Below, piece after piece: positions 15,393 to 24,919 of a stretch of DNA of 44,466 nucleotides. The stretch spans positions 1-44,466 of the forward strand of contig JAEDHQ010000009.1 in assembly GCA_016296945.1 (NCBI GenBank), read 5' to 3'. The stretch's first letter is position 1. Every line of letters starts with the position of its first letter. Source of the stretch: Bacilli bacterium. Lineage in GTDB: Bacteria > Bacillota_I > Bacilli_A > ML615J-28 > CAG-698. Made by a program: the position numbers and the translations under genes. The notes beneath the pieces are model-generated. The model was not told the origin of the DNA and made no database searches. It saw nothing but the letters and a program-made list of their open reading frames with translations.

Positions 15393-15916
15393 ATTATATC
15401 ACCTAAACTAAAACAACTAGGTGGGTTAAATATATTTTGTATTCTTTTTCTTTCTTTTTCATCTTTGGTATTTTGCAAAATATATTTCAATAACTTTTCA
15501 TATTTTTCATCAAATTCTATTTGTGGCATATTCATTAAACTTTCACGATTCAATGTTTTATTAAGATATTGCTTTGTCTTGGCAATAGCATAATCAACAC
15601 TTGAACACCTATCGTAATGATTATCAAAATCATCAATTAAGACTTCTACATGACAATTTGGACATTGTACTTTATGAATTTTTATTTTTGATTTATCATT
15701 TGCTTTTGTTAAATACTTTGTTAAAAAATGTACCTTTGGTATATAAGAACCATAATCTTGACTTTTAAGATGTTCTTCTAATTTTGTATTTACATCAAAA
15801 TAATCATAATCTTTTAATTCTTTATACCACTCATTCATTTTGTAATCATCAATTATAAATTCTTGATAATGAGATTTTATTCTTTGCATAAAATCTTTTA
15901 ATTCTTGTTTTGTCAT
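15389..15916 (-). CDS. Helicase loader-like replication protein
   Basis: The 175-residue protein begins like the phage helicase loader/inhibitor family (SPP1 G39P type): IKSHYQEFIIDDYKMNEWYKELKDYDY then LKSQDYGSYIPKVHFLTKYL. A zinc-binding pair (CPNCHVEV ... HYDRC) follows near residue 85, and a helical C-terminus ends the protein. It would bring the host DnaB/DnaC-type helicase to the origin. It lies just after the replication initiator. Confidence 0.7.
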   Translation of the reverse strand: MTKQELKDFMQRIKSHYQEFIIDDYKMNEWYKELKDYDYFDVNTKLEEHLKSQDYGSYIPKVHFLTKYLTKANDKSKIKIHKVQCPNCHVEVLIDDFDNHYDRCSSVDYAIAKTKQYLNKTLNRESLMNMPQIEFDEKYEKLLKYILQNTKDEKERKRIQNIFNPPSCFSLGDIM

Positions 15917-16573
15917 TTAATCACCCCAATTATTTAATACTTCATTAAATTTATCCATACCACTCTTTTTAGTTTTGTCTTTTTCCCAATTTGCTATCAT
16001 TTTTTGTTTCCATGACTTAACTGGCTTACCACTTTGGTCTTTCCAATCATTTGCTTCATAGTATTCATAAAACTTTTTAGCATTAACATTGTTCTTTCTT
16101 TCTATGCAATATTTTTCTACTTCTTCTAATGTTGGTTTGACAATTTTTTGCTCTTTCTTTGTAAATAACAATTTATTGTTATTTATTTCTTTATATTCTT
16201 TAGTATTTAATTCTTTAGTATATTTATTTATGTCATAAAAAGCAATATCTTGATTTTCAAGATCTTGATTTTTAGGATGTAGGTCATTTCTTTCATAAAT
16301 ATTGTATTCCCAATCACTTATTTTCCCATCGCAATATATTCTTTTTCTCTCTAAATAATTATTTTTTTCTAATTCATTTAATATGCTATTTATTGTATCT
16401 TTTGTTTCTTTGCATATATTTTGCAAACCCCTAACTGAGTAATCCCAATCTTCAGGCAATGAAAACATCATGCTTAACAACCCCTTTGCTTTAAGAGATA
16501 AATTTTTATCTTTTAAGTGATAATTACTTATTATTGTGTAATTTTCAGTTTTATTTATTCTAAATACACCCAT
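15917..16573 (-). CDS. Phage replication initiator with winged helix
   Basis: The 218-residue protein starts with a winged-helix domain (about 15-85; LSLKAKGLLSMMFSLPEDWDYS ... LEKNNYLERKR) and ends with the module PTLEEVEKYCIERKNNVNAKKF ... KSWKQKMIANWEK found in many Firmicutes phage DnaD-like initiators. Between them is a low-complexity linker encoding NQDLENQDI. The origin may lie in this gene, as in many phages, but no firm iterons are seen. Confidence 0.75.
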   Translation of the reverse strand: MGVFRINKTENYTIISNYHLKDKNLSLKAKGLLSMMFSLPEDWDYSVRGLQNICKETKDTINSILNELEKNNYLERKRIYCDGKISDWEYNIYERNDLHPKNQDLENQDIAFYDINKYTKELNTKEYKEINNNKLLFTKKEQKIVKPTLEEVEKYCIERKNNVNAKKFYEYYEANDWKDQSGKPVKSWKQKMIANWEKDKTKKSGMDKFNEVLNNWGD

Positions 16574-16574
16574 G

Positions 16575-16721
16575 TTATAAACCTCTTTGAAGTTCTAACA
16601 ACTTAATTATTTGCTTATTTGACATTTTTATTGTTTCATTTATTCCTGCAATAATCAAACTATGTATTTCTTCCTTTGTAGCCCCCACAACTAATTCTTC
16701 TAATTCTTTGTTAGTTATCAT
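16575..16721 (-). CDS. 48-residue hypothetical protein
   Basis: The ATG follows a full AGGAGGTATTAAC ribosome site. The product (MITNKELEELVVGATKEEIH ...) is helical with a hydrophobic centre (SLIIAGINETI). It is intact and sits between the regulator and the replication initiator. No family is recognised. Confidence 0.65.
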   Translation of the reverse strand: MITNKELEELVVGATKEEIHSLIIAGINETIKMSNKQIIKLLELQRGL

Positions 16722-16732
16722 GTTAATACCTC

Positions 16733-16966
16733 CTAACTTTCTTCTTTTATTTCTTTAAAGTATGTTTCATAATCTTCTTCTAAAATACTAGCCAACTTAA
16801 TGTCTATATCTCTACCATTTAATCTTAAATAGTAAGCCATTAACTTGTTACTATTAGTTTTACCATTTTCAAACAAATATATATTTTGTCTTGAAACATT
16901 AGTTTCTTGTGCAACTTCTCTAATAGATTTGTTTTTATTAAGCCTTATAAACTTCCACATATTCAC
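16733..16966 (-). CDS. Xre-family HTH regulator
   Basis: This 77-residue protein is mostly a five-helix Xre/Cro-type domain: SIREVAQETNVSRQNIYLFE is the helix-turn-helix, at about residues 14-33. A GTG start at 16966 follows AGGTGATGTGA; ATG 16960 is possible. As an early gene just below the operon promoter it is a candidate Cro-like regulator. No CI-like partner is encoded next to it. Confidence 0.8.
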   Translation of the reverse strand: MNMWKFIRLNKNKSIREVAQETNVSRQNIYLFENGKTNSNKLMAYYLRLNGRDIDIKLASILEEDYETYFKEIKEES

Positions 16967-16975
16967 TCACATCAC

Positions 16976-17140
16976 CTACCTTATTATATCGTTCCACATT
17001 CTATCTTTATTACATGGGCTATAACCTTTCATGCTATAAATATATTTTTTCATTTCTTGCCTTGCTTTAATATCTCCTTTTTCCTCCAATTGTTTGTAAA
17101 TTACTCCAAATTTTTTAACTAATTCTCTATTATATTTCAT
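16976..17140 (-). CDS. 54-residue hypothetical protein
   Basis: It begins MKYNRELVKKFGVIYKQLEE and ends SPCNKDRMWNDIIR. The ATG overlaps the tail of the zinc-ribbon gene. It is small, basic and helical. No family is recognised. Confidence 0.6.
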   Translation of the reverse strand: MKYNRELVKKFGVIYKQLEEKGDIKARQEMKKYIYSMKGYSPCNKDRMWNDIIR

Positions 17141-17297
17141 TTTCTAATTTTTTCCTTAATTGATATTTAAACTTAATTCTATTGTTTTTAAAAATAGTTA
17201 ATTTACAATAATTGCATTCGGTAAAGTCTTTGTTGTTTATAAATAATATTTTTTTCTTGCAATTAGGACACTTAATATATTGTGATAATTTGCTCAT
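17130..17297 (-). CDS. Zinc-ribbon early protein
   Basis: The start is set at ATG 17297 (MSKLSQYIKCPNC) behind GAAAGGAATATGAT. The 55 residues hold CPNC and ECNYC about 20 residues apart, a zinc ribbon, followed by a basic tail (RIKFKYQLRKKL). It is likely a nucleic-acid or RNA-polymerase binding protein expressed early; the target is unknown. Confidence 0.65.
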   Translation of the reverse strand: MSKLSQYIKCPNCKKKILFINNKDFTECNYCKLTIFKNNRIKFKYQLRKKLENEI

Positions 17298-17423
17298 ATC
17301 ATATTCCTTTCTAAAACCCAATTTATTTGCCCCACATTAAACAAAAACCCTCTACCACGATAATTTATACTACTTAAACAAAAAATCGTTTATTTGGGCT
17401 AAAAATATTCTTGTTAAAATCAT
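17294..17423 (-). CDS. First early reading frame, interrupted at a T6 run
   Basis: After a strong AGAAAGGAGAT site, ATG 17423 opens MILTRIFLAQINDFLFK and stops after 17 codons at 17370. Removing one T from the T6 run (or a +1 shift) gives a 42-residue frame that continues with INYRGRGFLFNVGQINWV and ends at TGA 17294, exactly overlapping the next ATG. The neat overlap argues that the longer frame is, or was, real. The short frame could instead be a leader peptide. Confidence 0.45.
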
Positions 17424-17458
17424 ACCTAATCTATCTCCTTTCTATTTTTTGTAATTAA

Positions 17459-17487
17459 AGTGTATCATAAGACTTTACAAATGTCAA
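17459..17487 (-). promoter_or_regulatory. Early replication operon promoter
   Basis: TTGACA (17482-17487), a 17-bp spacer ending in TGA, and TACACT (17459-17464). It lies directly downstream of the late-operon terminator and upstream of the first early frame. Confidence 0.75.
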
Positions 17488-17510
17488 TAATAATTTAACA
17501 TTATTTACAT

Positions 17511-17536
17511 AAAAAAAGAAACTTTTTCGTTTCTTT
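17511..17536 (-). terminator. Late operon terminator
   Basis: AAAGAAAC and GTTTCTTT form an 8-bp stem with a 6-nt loop, followed on the minus strand by a run of T. It ends the structural/lysis block right after the lysin gene. Confidence 0.8.
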
Positions 17537-18439
17537 TTATTTTGAAATTTCATGTATTTGGGTTAATTTTGATTTTAAATTGTTAATTTCTTTGCTTAAT
17601 TGTTCATTGTTTAATTGTAGTTGAGTTATGTTTTGTTGTAATTGTTCATTTGTTTCTTGAAGTTTAACAATTTCTTTTTTTAATCTTTCTTCTTCTGTTT
17701 CTTTTCTTGGATATAATATTTCCCATTCTTTGTTATATGCTATCCATATACTTGGTTCAACTTCGTACCATGTATAATTATCTTTTGTTGTAGTTGATAA
17801 TATGTTATAAATGCCTTGATTTATATAACCAAGAATTGCACCATTTAAACTAGGTTCTTTTCTTGCTCTTAAAACTTCAGCAATTACTTCTATTTGGTCA
17901 ACATATTCATTTCTTTCAATTGGTGTTCCTATTGTATCAGGAAGTGTAGTCCATTTATAATCGCTATATTTAATTAACCCATCTTCTCTAACATATAGTG
18001 CTTTAAATGGTTCTATTGTATTTTCAAACTTGTATGCTTTTTGAGAAGTTAATTTGTTTGTCATTTTAAACTTACCTTTTTGAACTTCTAAATGACAATG
18101 TGTTGCCACACCACCAGCAGTACCCATGTTGCTATAATGTTCACCTTGTTTATATATTGAACCTACCTTTGGTGGTTTATTATCATGACCTGTTAATAAT
18201 GTCATGTAGTCTTTAGTTCCATTTGCATATTGTACTTTTTCCAAACTTTCAAATGCAATTAACCCACCTTTTGCTTGACTATCAACAAATACTACTTTGC
18301 CATCAAATGGTGCTGTTAATTTTGTGTCTTTATATGGGCTTAATACACCAAAATCTAGTGCTTTAGTTTCTTTATGAGAACCAACACCCATTGCTTGACT
18401 TTCCCATGTTTTCAATATTGGAAATATTGCTTTTTGCAT
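17537..18439 (-). CDS. M23-type endolysin with SH3 domain
   Basis: The 300-residue protein has an M23 metallopeptidase domain (about 15-120) with H22 and D29 (SHKETKALDF), H85 and the HxH pair at 114-116 (THCHLEV). The first His-Asp spacing is longer than in LytM but is seen in phage M23 lysins. A bacterial SH3 domain (about 185-255; VIAEVLRARKEPSLNGAILG) and a C-terminal coiled coil follow. It would cut peptidoglycan crosslinks. ATG 18439 follows GGAGTGGGTTAAT. Confidence 0.9.
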   Translation of the reverse strand: MQKAIFPILKTWESQAMGVGSHKETKALDFGVLSPYKDTKLTAPFDGKVVFVDSQAKGGLIAFESLEKVQYANGTKDYMTLLTGHDNKPPKVGSIYKQGEHYSNMGTAGGVATHCHLEVQKGKFKMTNKLTSQKAYKFENTIEPFKALYVREDGLIKYSDYKWTTLPDTIGTPIERNEYVDQIEVIAEVLRARKEPSLNGAILGYINQGIYNILSTTTKDNYTWYEVEPSIWIAYNKEWEILYPRKETEEERLKKEIVKLQETNEQLQQNITQLQLNNEQLSKEINNLKSKLTQIHEISK

Positions 18440-18440
18440 A

Positions 18441-18626
18441 TTAACCCACTCCATTCGTATTATCTTTTTTCTTTTGAAAGTAAAACATAAATACCATAGT
18501 AGCAAAAGGAATAAATTGTTCGCTAGGTATCATGCCCTTAAAAAAACCTATTACTAATGCTATACTCATTATTAATGTTATTATACTTTTTAAATCAATT
18601 AATTTTGCTAATTTTTCTTTTATCAT
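18441..18626 (-). CDS. Phage holin
   Basis: The 61-residue protein has two hydrophobic segments (SIITLIMSIALVIGFFKGM and FIPFATMVFMFYF) and a short charged tail (QKKKDNTNGVG), typical of small phage holins. ATG 18626 follows AAAGGAGGAAATT. It directly precedes the lysin, as usual. Confidence 0.8.
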   Translation of the reverse strand: MIKEKLAKLIDLKSIITLIMSIALVIGFFKGMIPSEQFIPFATMVFMFYFQKKKDNTNGVG

Positions 18627-18640
18627 AATTTCCTCCTTTA

Positions 18641-20485
18641 TCATCCTAATTTAACTCCATAAACCCCATATATTATTAAACCATTATCTGCTAAATAAGT
18701 AGTATCTAAAACATTATCGTATATGTGACAATAACCCGAAGACACCAATGCACCATCGTTACTTATATAAAGTAATCTTTGATATGTCCAAGACTTCAAG
18801 TCATTCATATGAACATTATATATATTTGAGTAAGTATAGTTTAAATAAATGTTCAATGATGTAACAACAATTACGAAGTGATAATTATTTACATTTCCAT
18901 TTAAAGTGTAAACACCACGAGTAGTAATCTTTCCATATAAAGTATCTATTTTCCCTATAAATGTATTTAATCTACTACAACTATATGTATCTTCTGTACT
19001 TTCACTATATTCATTTAATGCATTTGGTAATTTTACATTATTTCGTAATACATTTCCATTCACATTAACAGCATCTTCATATACTTCAATTATTGGTGTA
19101 CTAATTGTTACATTTTGTGTAGAAGTTGTTACAATTTTTGTTGGGTCTAAATTACTTAAAGTATCTATAAATCTAAATTGAAAATCATAAGATGAGTTAG
19201 TTGCATAAGTTGTCCCTAAAGATAATTCATTAATACTAAAGTTTGCACCATTAATTGTAGGTGATGCCCAACTTGACCATCCACCCCATTCATTGCTACT
19301 TGCCAATTTACTTCTCCAAGAATATTTCAATGTACCAACATTTGTTACTTTCCCAAAGTTTCCATTCCAATATGTACCACTTAATGTTGCAATTACTTCA
19401 GTTGAAGTTTGCTCTGTTCTTTCAATTGTTGGTGTTAATACTTTTGGTGCAAAGTATTCAATAAAAGTGTCAACATATTTATCAGTTTGATAACCAGTTG
19501 ATGGTGATAATTGCCTACTATCTTTTACAAAAAAACTAAATTTTCCTGTTGATATTGTGTTTATTGTAGTATCTTGTGAAGTTGAACTTTTATTGCCATT
19601 GACAACTTTATATTCTTGTAAATATGCTGATTTTTTTACAACAATATTTGCATCTATTATTGCATTTGTATAATCTTTAATAAATGCAGTTTCACTTCCT
19701 GTTAGTTTATATGTTGTGCCACTTGTTCCATCATTTTTAATTGTTACACTCAAAGTAGGTCTTGCAACTTCTTCATTTACACTTGCCCACATTGTTGTTT
19801 CATCACTTCCAACTAAAGAACCATCAGTATTATAGGTTTCACATAAAATCGTTAATTGTATTGATTTACTATTTGGTATTGCTTCATAAACTTCATCTGG
19901 CACTTTCCATTGATAATTTTCTTTTACATTTGAAGCAATAATTGACCAAACATCTTCATTTGGGTATCTCCATAATAATTGATGATTAAATGAAGAACTA
20001 TTTATTTTCATATATATAGTACTTATACTTCCAATTTTTGAATCAGTAGCACTTATAGTAGTTTTTCTTGGTATAGTAGGTAATGTAATATTTCCACTTG
20101 TACTTAATTTGGTTTTATATACATAACCATCAAAACTTATATTGCTAGACCAAGTGCCATCTGGGTTGTGTTCTTGTTCCCAACTTCCACTTGCTCTTAC
20201 CTTTTCTTTACCATCACTTTTTATAGCACTTTGTGTATAAGAACCACTTGCAAGAGTTCCTTTTTCGTTTGTTATGTTAAAAGGGTATGAGCCATTCCAA
20301 GACCAAGCATCATAATTTCCATAGGGGTTGTAAGCATATTGCCTTATTTCGTAATAAATTATATCTTTATTGTTTGCTTCATCTCTTCTACCATATTTTA
20401 AATATAACCTTAAATAACCAGTAACATTTTGTGTTACTTTTGTACTCGTTTCTAAAACCTTTTGAAATTCAGTTGTTAATTGCAT
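18641..20485 (-). CDS. DUF859-like tail protein, receptor-binding candidate
   Basis: The 614-residue protein matches the DUF859 siphovirus tail family in style: an N-terminal domain with WSWNGSYPFN and HNPDGTW segments (about 1-130), a series of immunoglobulin-like beta domains (about 130-450), and a distinct C-terminal beta domain (about 510-614). Such proteins sit at the tail tip or fibre and contact the host. Its place last among the tail genes, before the holin, supports this. Confidence 0.7.
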   Translation of the reverse strand: MQLTTEFQKVLETSTKVTQNVTGYLRLYLKYGRRDEANNKDIIYYEIRQYAYNPYGNYDAWSWNGSYPFNITNEKGTLASGSYTQSAIKSDGKEKVRASGSWEQEHNPDGTWSSNISFDGYVYKTKLSTSGNITLPTIPRKTTISATDSKIGSISTIYMKINSSSFNHQLLWRYPNEDVWSIIASNVKENYQWKVPDEVYEAIPNSKSIQLTILCETYNTDGSLVGSDETTMWASVNEEVARPTLSVTIKNDGTSGTTYKLTGSETAFIKDYTNAIIDANIVVKKSAYLQEYKVVNGNKSSTSQDTTINTISTGKFSFFVKDSRQLSPSTGYQTDKYVDTFIEYFAPKVLTPTIERTEQTSTEVIATLSGTYWNGNFGKVTNVGTLKYSWRSKLASSNEWGGWSSWASPTINGANFSINELSLGTTYATNSSYDFQFRFIDTLSNLDPTKIVTTSTQNVTISTPIIEVYEDAVNVNGNVLRNNVKLPNALNEYSESTEDTYSCSRLNTFIGKIDTLYGKITTRGVYTLNGNVNNYHFVIVVTSLNIYLNYTYSNIYNVHMNDLKSWTYQRLLYISNDGALVSSGYCHIYDNVLDTTYLADNGLIIYGVYGVKLG

Positions 20486-20487
20486 TA

Positions 20488-22083
20488 TTAATCACCTACC
20501 AATTTATTTATATCTTCAATTAGATTTTCTAAATGGAATATTTGTGTAACTTTTTTATTGTTTTTTATTCCTTTTACTACTCTTAAATAACCCAATTGTG
20601 CAGTTCCTGTAACAATTAATTTATCAATACCACTACCTTTATTATTAAAAACAGCAGTTAATTCTTCATAATTATAAACTTTAATACCTGTGTTATCTAA
20701 TGCACTATTAACTTCGCTTGTGCTACTTCCTATTCTTAATGCTTGAGTGCCAAAATTATATTGCATTTTGTCTAACGATTCACCATGATTTGATACATCT
20801 ATTAAAACACCATCTACATCAACTCTTAAACTAGTCATTTTGCCCTTTATATCTTTTAAATCGCCATTTATACTCTCATTTTCATCAGATATATTATCTA
20901 TTTTTTGTGAATAACTACCAACTTCTATTTTTAATGAACCAACTTCGTTATCTATTGTGGTTTTGACATATTTTTTAAAATATTCGTTTGAATTTTGAGA
21001 AATATTAGTTTTTCTTTTTTCTTTGCTTATTTGTGTATCAAATGTGTGTTTTAATTTACCATTGTAAGTCAAAGTGTTTTGACCTAATGTTTTATATGTA
21101 TTATTGTTTTCATCCATTGTTTCAATAAAGTCAAATGGGTCTATACTAGGGTTTCCATATATATTATCTATTTTAAATGAGTCTATACTAAAACCATTTA
21201 CTATTTCATGAATTTCATTAATTTGATTTTGTGTATTTATATATGGGTTAGCACTATCTAAATATAATATATCGTTTGTTGGTTCTCCATGTGATGACTC
21301 ATACTTTATAACACCACTTTCATATATTGTTTTAGAAATAGTATATTTAGTATCATTTGTAAAACTTGACACATCTTCAAATGGTAATGTATGTGTGTTT
21401 AAACTATTAAGTTTTATAAATTGTAATGCACCATGTCTATCTATATAAGCAAATGAACCACATTGTTCTGCTAAATAACCAACATAAGTTCTAGCAGTTA
21501 TAGTGTTGTCATATATGCCTATTGTTTCATCCATTCCTCTAAAATTAGTTACACCACAAGTAACTCCACATGTAATACATATATCTTGTAATACTTGCAT
21601 TTTAGTTACTACTTTAATTATGTTCCCTTGAGAATCTGTAGTTGTTGTTTCACTTCCATCAATAAGAGGTTTTGCATTATAATTAATATCAAATTTTACA
21701 GAGTTATCTCTTGCTTTAATTGTTGTTATACCATTACTTGTTGTTGGGGTTTCTTGTATATTAAATATACCTATTGGAATATATACATAACCTATTTCAT
21801 CATTAATGTAAGTACCTATTTTTAAGTCAATAGGATTTTGAATTTTTGATAAATCTATGTCATGTACTTTTATTTCTATACTTTTTGCAATTAAGTTTGA
21901 TAATGAGAATACTTTGCTTGAAGTATCTATTATATTTGATTTAATAGTTATTTTTTCTAGTATTTCATCAATATCTTCGTATTCAACACCATTAAATGCA
22001 AGATAGCATTTGTGTTTGCTATCTGCATTATAAATGGCACTTCTATATTGTTCTTGTGTACATTCACTTGGTATATATGCCAT
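20488..22083 (-). CDS. Tail tip hub protein
   Basis: The 531-residue protein begins MAYIPSECTQEQYRSAIYNA. It has beta-rich hub-like domains over about 1-370 and a C-terminal part with a helical stalk (about 390-440) and a small beta end domain. It lies between the distal-tail gene and the DUF859-like gene, where the phage tail hub (Tal/gp27-like) is expected. No peptidase motif is visible. ATG 22083 follows AGGAGGAATAAT. Confidence 0.65.
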   Translation of the reverse strand: MAYIPSECTQEQYRSAIYNADSKHKCYLAFNGVEYEDIDEILEKITIKSNIIDTSSKVFSLSNLIAKSIEIKVHDIDLSKIQNPIDLKIGTYINDEIGYVYIPIGIFNIQETPTTSNGITTIKARDNSVKFDINYNAKPLIDGSETTTTDSQGNIIKVVTKMQVLQDICITCGVTCGVTNFRGMDETIGIYDNTITARTYVGYLAEQCGSFAYIDRHGALQFIKLNSLNTHTLPFEDVSSFTNDTKYTISKTIYESGVIKYESSHGEPTNDILYLDSANPYINTQNQINEIHEIVNGFSIDSFKIDNIYGNPSIDPFDFIETMDENNNTYKTLGQNTLTYNGKLKHTFDTQISKEKRKTNISQNSNEYFKKYVKTTIDNEVGSLKIEVGSYSQKIDNISDENESINGDLKDIKGKMTSLRVDVDGVLIDVSNHGESLDKMQYNFGTQALRIGSSTSEVNSALDNTGIKVYNYEELTAVFNNKGSGIDKLIVTGTAQLGYLRVVKGIKNNKKVTQIFHLENLIEDINKLVGD

Positions 22084-22084
22084 A

Positions 22085-22486
22085 TTATTCCTCCACGAAC
22101 CCAAATTGAATATCAGTATAGATATTATTTAATGGGTCTGTTTTATCAATATAATATTTATGATATTTAGGGCTTGAACAATACATTTTTTTTGTTACAA
22201 TTTTCCACTCACTTTCATCAAAGAAAGTGCAATTAAACCAAACATCATTCCTTAATTCTAAAAGTTTTTTTAATTCATAACCACTCATAGTTGGTACATT
22301 AAAGTCTAATGTTTTAACATCATGTCTTATTCTATTTCTTTTAGTATAACCTTTTGTGTTTGTGTATGAGTCTAGGTCAACATCATTTTGACCAGCATCG
22401 TGTTCAGGAATTGTATTATTAATTCCATCACACGAATAAGGAAATTCTTGGTCATTTATATATATTTTGTTAATTTCGTAATTCAT
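22085..22486 (-). CDS. Distal-tail-like protein
   Basis: This 133-residue beta-rich protein contains RIRHDVKTLDFNVPTMSG and ends DIQFGFVEE. The position just after the tape measure and the length fit a short Dit-like or DUF6711-type tail protein. The family assignment is by recall and context. Confidence 0.6.
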   Translation of the reverse strand: MNYEINKIYINDQEFPYSCDGINNTIPEHDAGQNDVDLDSYTNTKGYTKRNRIRHDVKTLDFNVPTMSGYELKKLLELRNDVWFNCTFFDESEWKIVTKKMYCSSPKYHKYYIDKTDPLNNIYTDIQFGFVEE

Positions 22487-22487
22487 A

Positions 22488-24908
22488 CTAACCTCCTATT
22501 ACAATTGGTTTGCCATTGTCTTTTGCTATATCTTGCAAATTGTTTAATACAACCCTAGCAATTTCTTCACTTCCAACATTTATTACAAATGTTGCATTTT
22601 TAACACCACTATTTGCATTTCCTAGTTTTTTGTCTAATAAGTCCATCATTTGGTTTTGGTTGGCAACAAAACTTTGACCACCTATGTGTCCAACAAGTTC
22701 AGGGCCTCTTTCATTAGCAATGAACATTTGACCTACATTTGGCATACCACCACTTGCAAATGCTCCACCACTACTTCCACCACCAGTAGAGAATTTACTA
22801 TTTCCTAAAAAGCCACCACCTTTATTACCACTACCATCGGATTTTTCGCCAACTTCAACTTCAAGTTTTTTCTTATTAAATTTACTATTATTCCATTTTT
22901 CAACTAATTTTTCTATTGCAATTTTAATTTTTTCTATCATTTTTGCAATTCCATCAAATATAGGTGTAAATGTATTTTTTATAAAATCAACTAATGGTTT
23001 TAGAGCATTATCCCATAAAGCCAAAAATATATCGCCTAATACTTTTATTGCAGGACCTATTACATTTTCTAATAACCACGATAGACCCTCAAATGCTAAA
23101 TATAAACCATCTAATGCTATATTAACTAATGGGTCTAAAACATTTTTCCACAACCAACTTAATACATCTATTAATATTTCTAAAACAGGTTTTAAACTTT
23201 CTTGTAGTGTATCAATTATTGGAAGTATAATATTTTTCCATAAACTTCCTAACAAGGTCATTAATGATTCAAAAAGGCTTTTCAATTTTTCAATTATTGG
23301 TTTTAAACTTTCTTTTATTGTAGCAACTAATTCATCTACTTTTTTTCTAAATTCTTCGTTTTCTTTGTATAATTCTATAAATGTTGTTGTTAATAAAACT
23401 AACAATCCTATAACAATCCCAATAGGTGAAGTTATAAATTTTGTTATACTTCCACCAAGTTTAGTAATATTTCCAATTATTGAAGTAAGTTTAATTCCTT
23501 TTATTGCACTAAACAAACCACTTATATTGCTAAATTTAATTAAACCTATTTTGCTTAAAATACCCATAATAAAGTTTATACCACTATAAATTACACCACC
23601 AACACCTAATGCACCTAGTACAGTTCCACTTGTAATATGGTCAAACACAAATGACACATCTTTTGTTTCATCATTTGTTAATTTTGTAAAGCCAAGCCAA
23701 GCCATTATTTTATCTCTAATTTTTGTTGCCAACATTTCAACATTCATCATATTTTTTAAATAATCTTTACTTGTCTTATTAAATAATTTTAGTATATCTT
23801 CATCTACACCTAAACCACCACCACTTGAAGATGCACTAGGTGTAGTTATATTATTTAATTTATCAAATGACCTTAAACCACTTTTTAGTTTATTTGCACT
23901 AGAACCTGCTTTATTTAAATTTTGTGTTAATTGTTCAACACTTTCGTTAGTTCCACCAAAAAAGTCAAATTCTTTTTCATTATAGCCAACTAATTTTGCT
24001 AACCAATTTATTATTTCAGTAATAACCATTAGAAAAGCATTTAAATATGGAATTATTGTTTTTAATAATGGCATAAATACATTACCTATTGCTCTAGTTA
24101 ATCTTGACATTTGTTCATCCATAATTCTCATTTGGTTTGCCAACGATTCAATTGTTCTTGCCCAATCATTTTGTGCTTCCTTTGTTTGATTTAATATAGA
24201 TGTAACAATTAATAATCTTTTTTCTGCAAATGATAAATTGCTAACTAATTTATTAATTCCATTCTCCATTAAAGTCATTTGCAATGTTGCCTCAGTAATA
24301 TCAGCACCAAATACTCTTACTGGCTTTGTTTGTCCTGCTAATGCACTTGTCAATTTTTCTACTGCACTTTGTGTATTAACATTGTATAACGATGCCAAAT
24401 CTATTGATAATGCAGTTAGAGTCTTTGCAAGGGTTGTGCCTGTTTCATCTGCTAACCCCATTGCATTTGATAATTGTTTAAATAAACCTATTGTTTTATA
24501 CCCCCAACTTTCATCTAAACCATACATTTCAGTTAAAGTATTAACAAACTTTTTTGCTTCGTTTGTATCATTGTTAAAAGCAACATCTAGTAAGTTCATA
24601 TTTTCTAAATAATTAGCACTTTGACTTACCATTTGCGAAAAAGTTTTTGTTAAAGTTTTAAAAGAATGAACAAGTGCAGTTATACTTGCTAAATCAAGCA
24701 AACCACCTTTAATATCTTTTGAACTTTCTTTCACTTTATCTACTTGTTTTATGTTATTTGCAACTTGTTCAACTTCTTTTGCTTTTCCTTTTGTAATTCC
24801 TGATAATGCACCATTTATTTTTGTTAGTGTTTCAGCATATCTTTCTAATTTTTTTTCGCCACTTATACTATTTTTAAAACTTATACCAATGTCTGTTGCA
24901 TTGTTCAT
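22488..24908 (-). CDS. Tail tape measure protein
   Basis: The 806-residue protein has an N-terminal helical region with the tape-measure pattern (LTALSIDLASLYNVNTQSAVEKLTSALAGQTKPVRVFGADITEATL, quoted only in part elsewhere), hydrophobic segments in the middle (IGIVIGLLVLLTTTFIEL), repeated WKNxLxPLxxxL-like helices (about 555-680) and a Gly-rich C-terminal part (GGGFLGNSKFSTGGGSSGG). Tail length follows from its length. ATG 24908 was chosen over an upstream GTG that is too near the ribosome site. Confidence 0.9.
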   Translation of the reverse strand: MNNATDIGISFKNSISGEKKLERYAETLTKINGALSGITKGKAKEVEQVANNIKQVDKVKESSKDIKGGLLDLASITALVHSFKTLTKTFSQMVSQSANYLENMNLLDVAFNNDTNEAKKFVNTLTEMYGLDESWGYKTIGLFKQLSNAMGLADETGTTLAKTLTALSIDLASLYNVNTQSAVEKLTSALAGQTKPVRVFGADITEATLQMTLMENGINKLVSNLSFAEKRLLIVTSILNQTKEAQNDWARTIESLANQMRIMDEQMSRLTRAIGNVFMPLLKTIIPYLNAFLMVITEIINWLAKLVGYNEKEFDFFGGTNESVEQLTQNLNKAGSSANKLKSGLRSFDKLNNITTPSASSSGGGLGVDEDILKLFNKTSKDYLKNMMNVEMLATKIRDKIMAWLGFTKLTNDETKDVSFVFDHITSGTVLGALGVGGVIYSGINFIMGILSKIGLIKFSNISGLFSAIKGIKLTSIIGNITKLGGSITKFITSPIGIVIGLLVLLTTTFIELYKENEEFRKKVDELVATIKESLKPIIEKLKSLFESLMTLLGSLWKNIILPIIDTLQESLKPVLEILIDVLSWLWKNVLDPLVNIALDGLYLAFEGLSWLLENVIGPAIKVLGDIFLALWDNALKPLVDFIKNTFTPIFDGIAKMIEKIKIAIEKLVEKWNNSKFNKKKLEVEVGEKSDGSGNKGGGFLGNSKFSTGGGSSGGAFASGGMPNVGQMFIANERGPELVGHIGGQSFVANQNQMMDLLDKKLGNANSGVKNATFVINVGSEEIARVVLNNLQDIAKDNGKPIVIGG

Positions 24909-24919
24909 AAAGGTATCAC

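Noticed and set aside
16247..16272. Replication iterons in the initiator gene
   Set aside because: Two copies of ATCTTGATTTT 15 bp apart encode the linker NQDLENQDI; two copies in low-complexity AT-rich DNA are too few to call an origin.
24238..24612. Plus-strand reading frame of 124 codons
   Set aside because: It is antisense to the tape measure gene and has no ribosome site.
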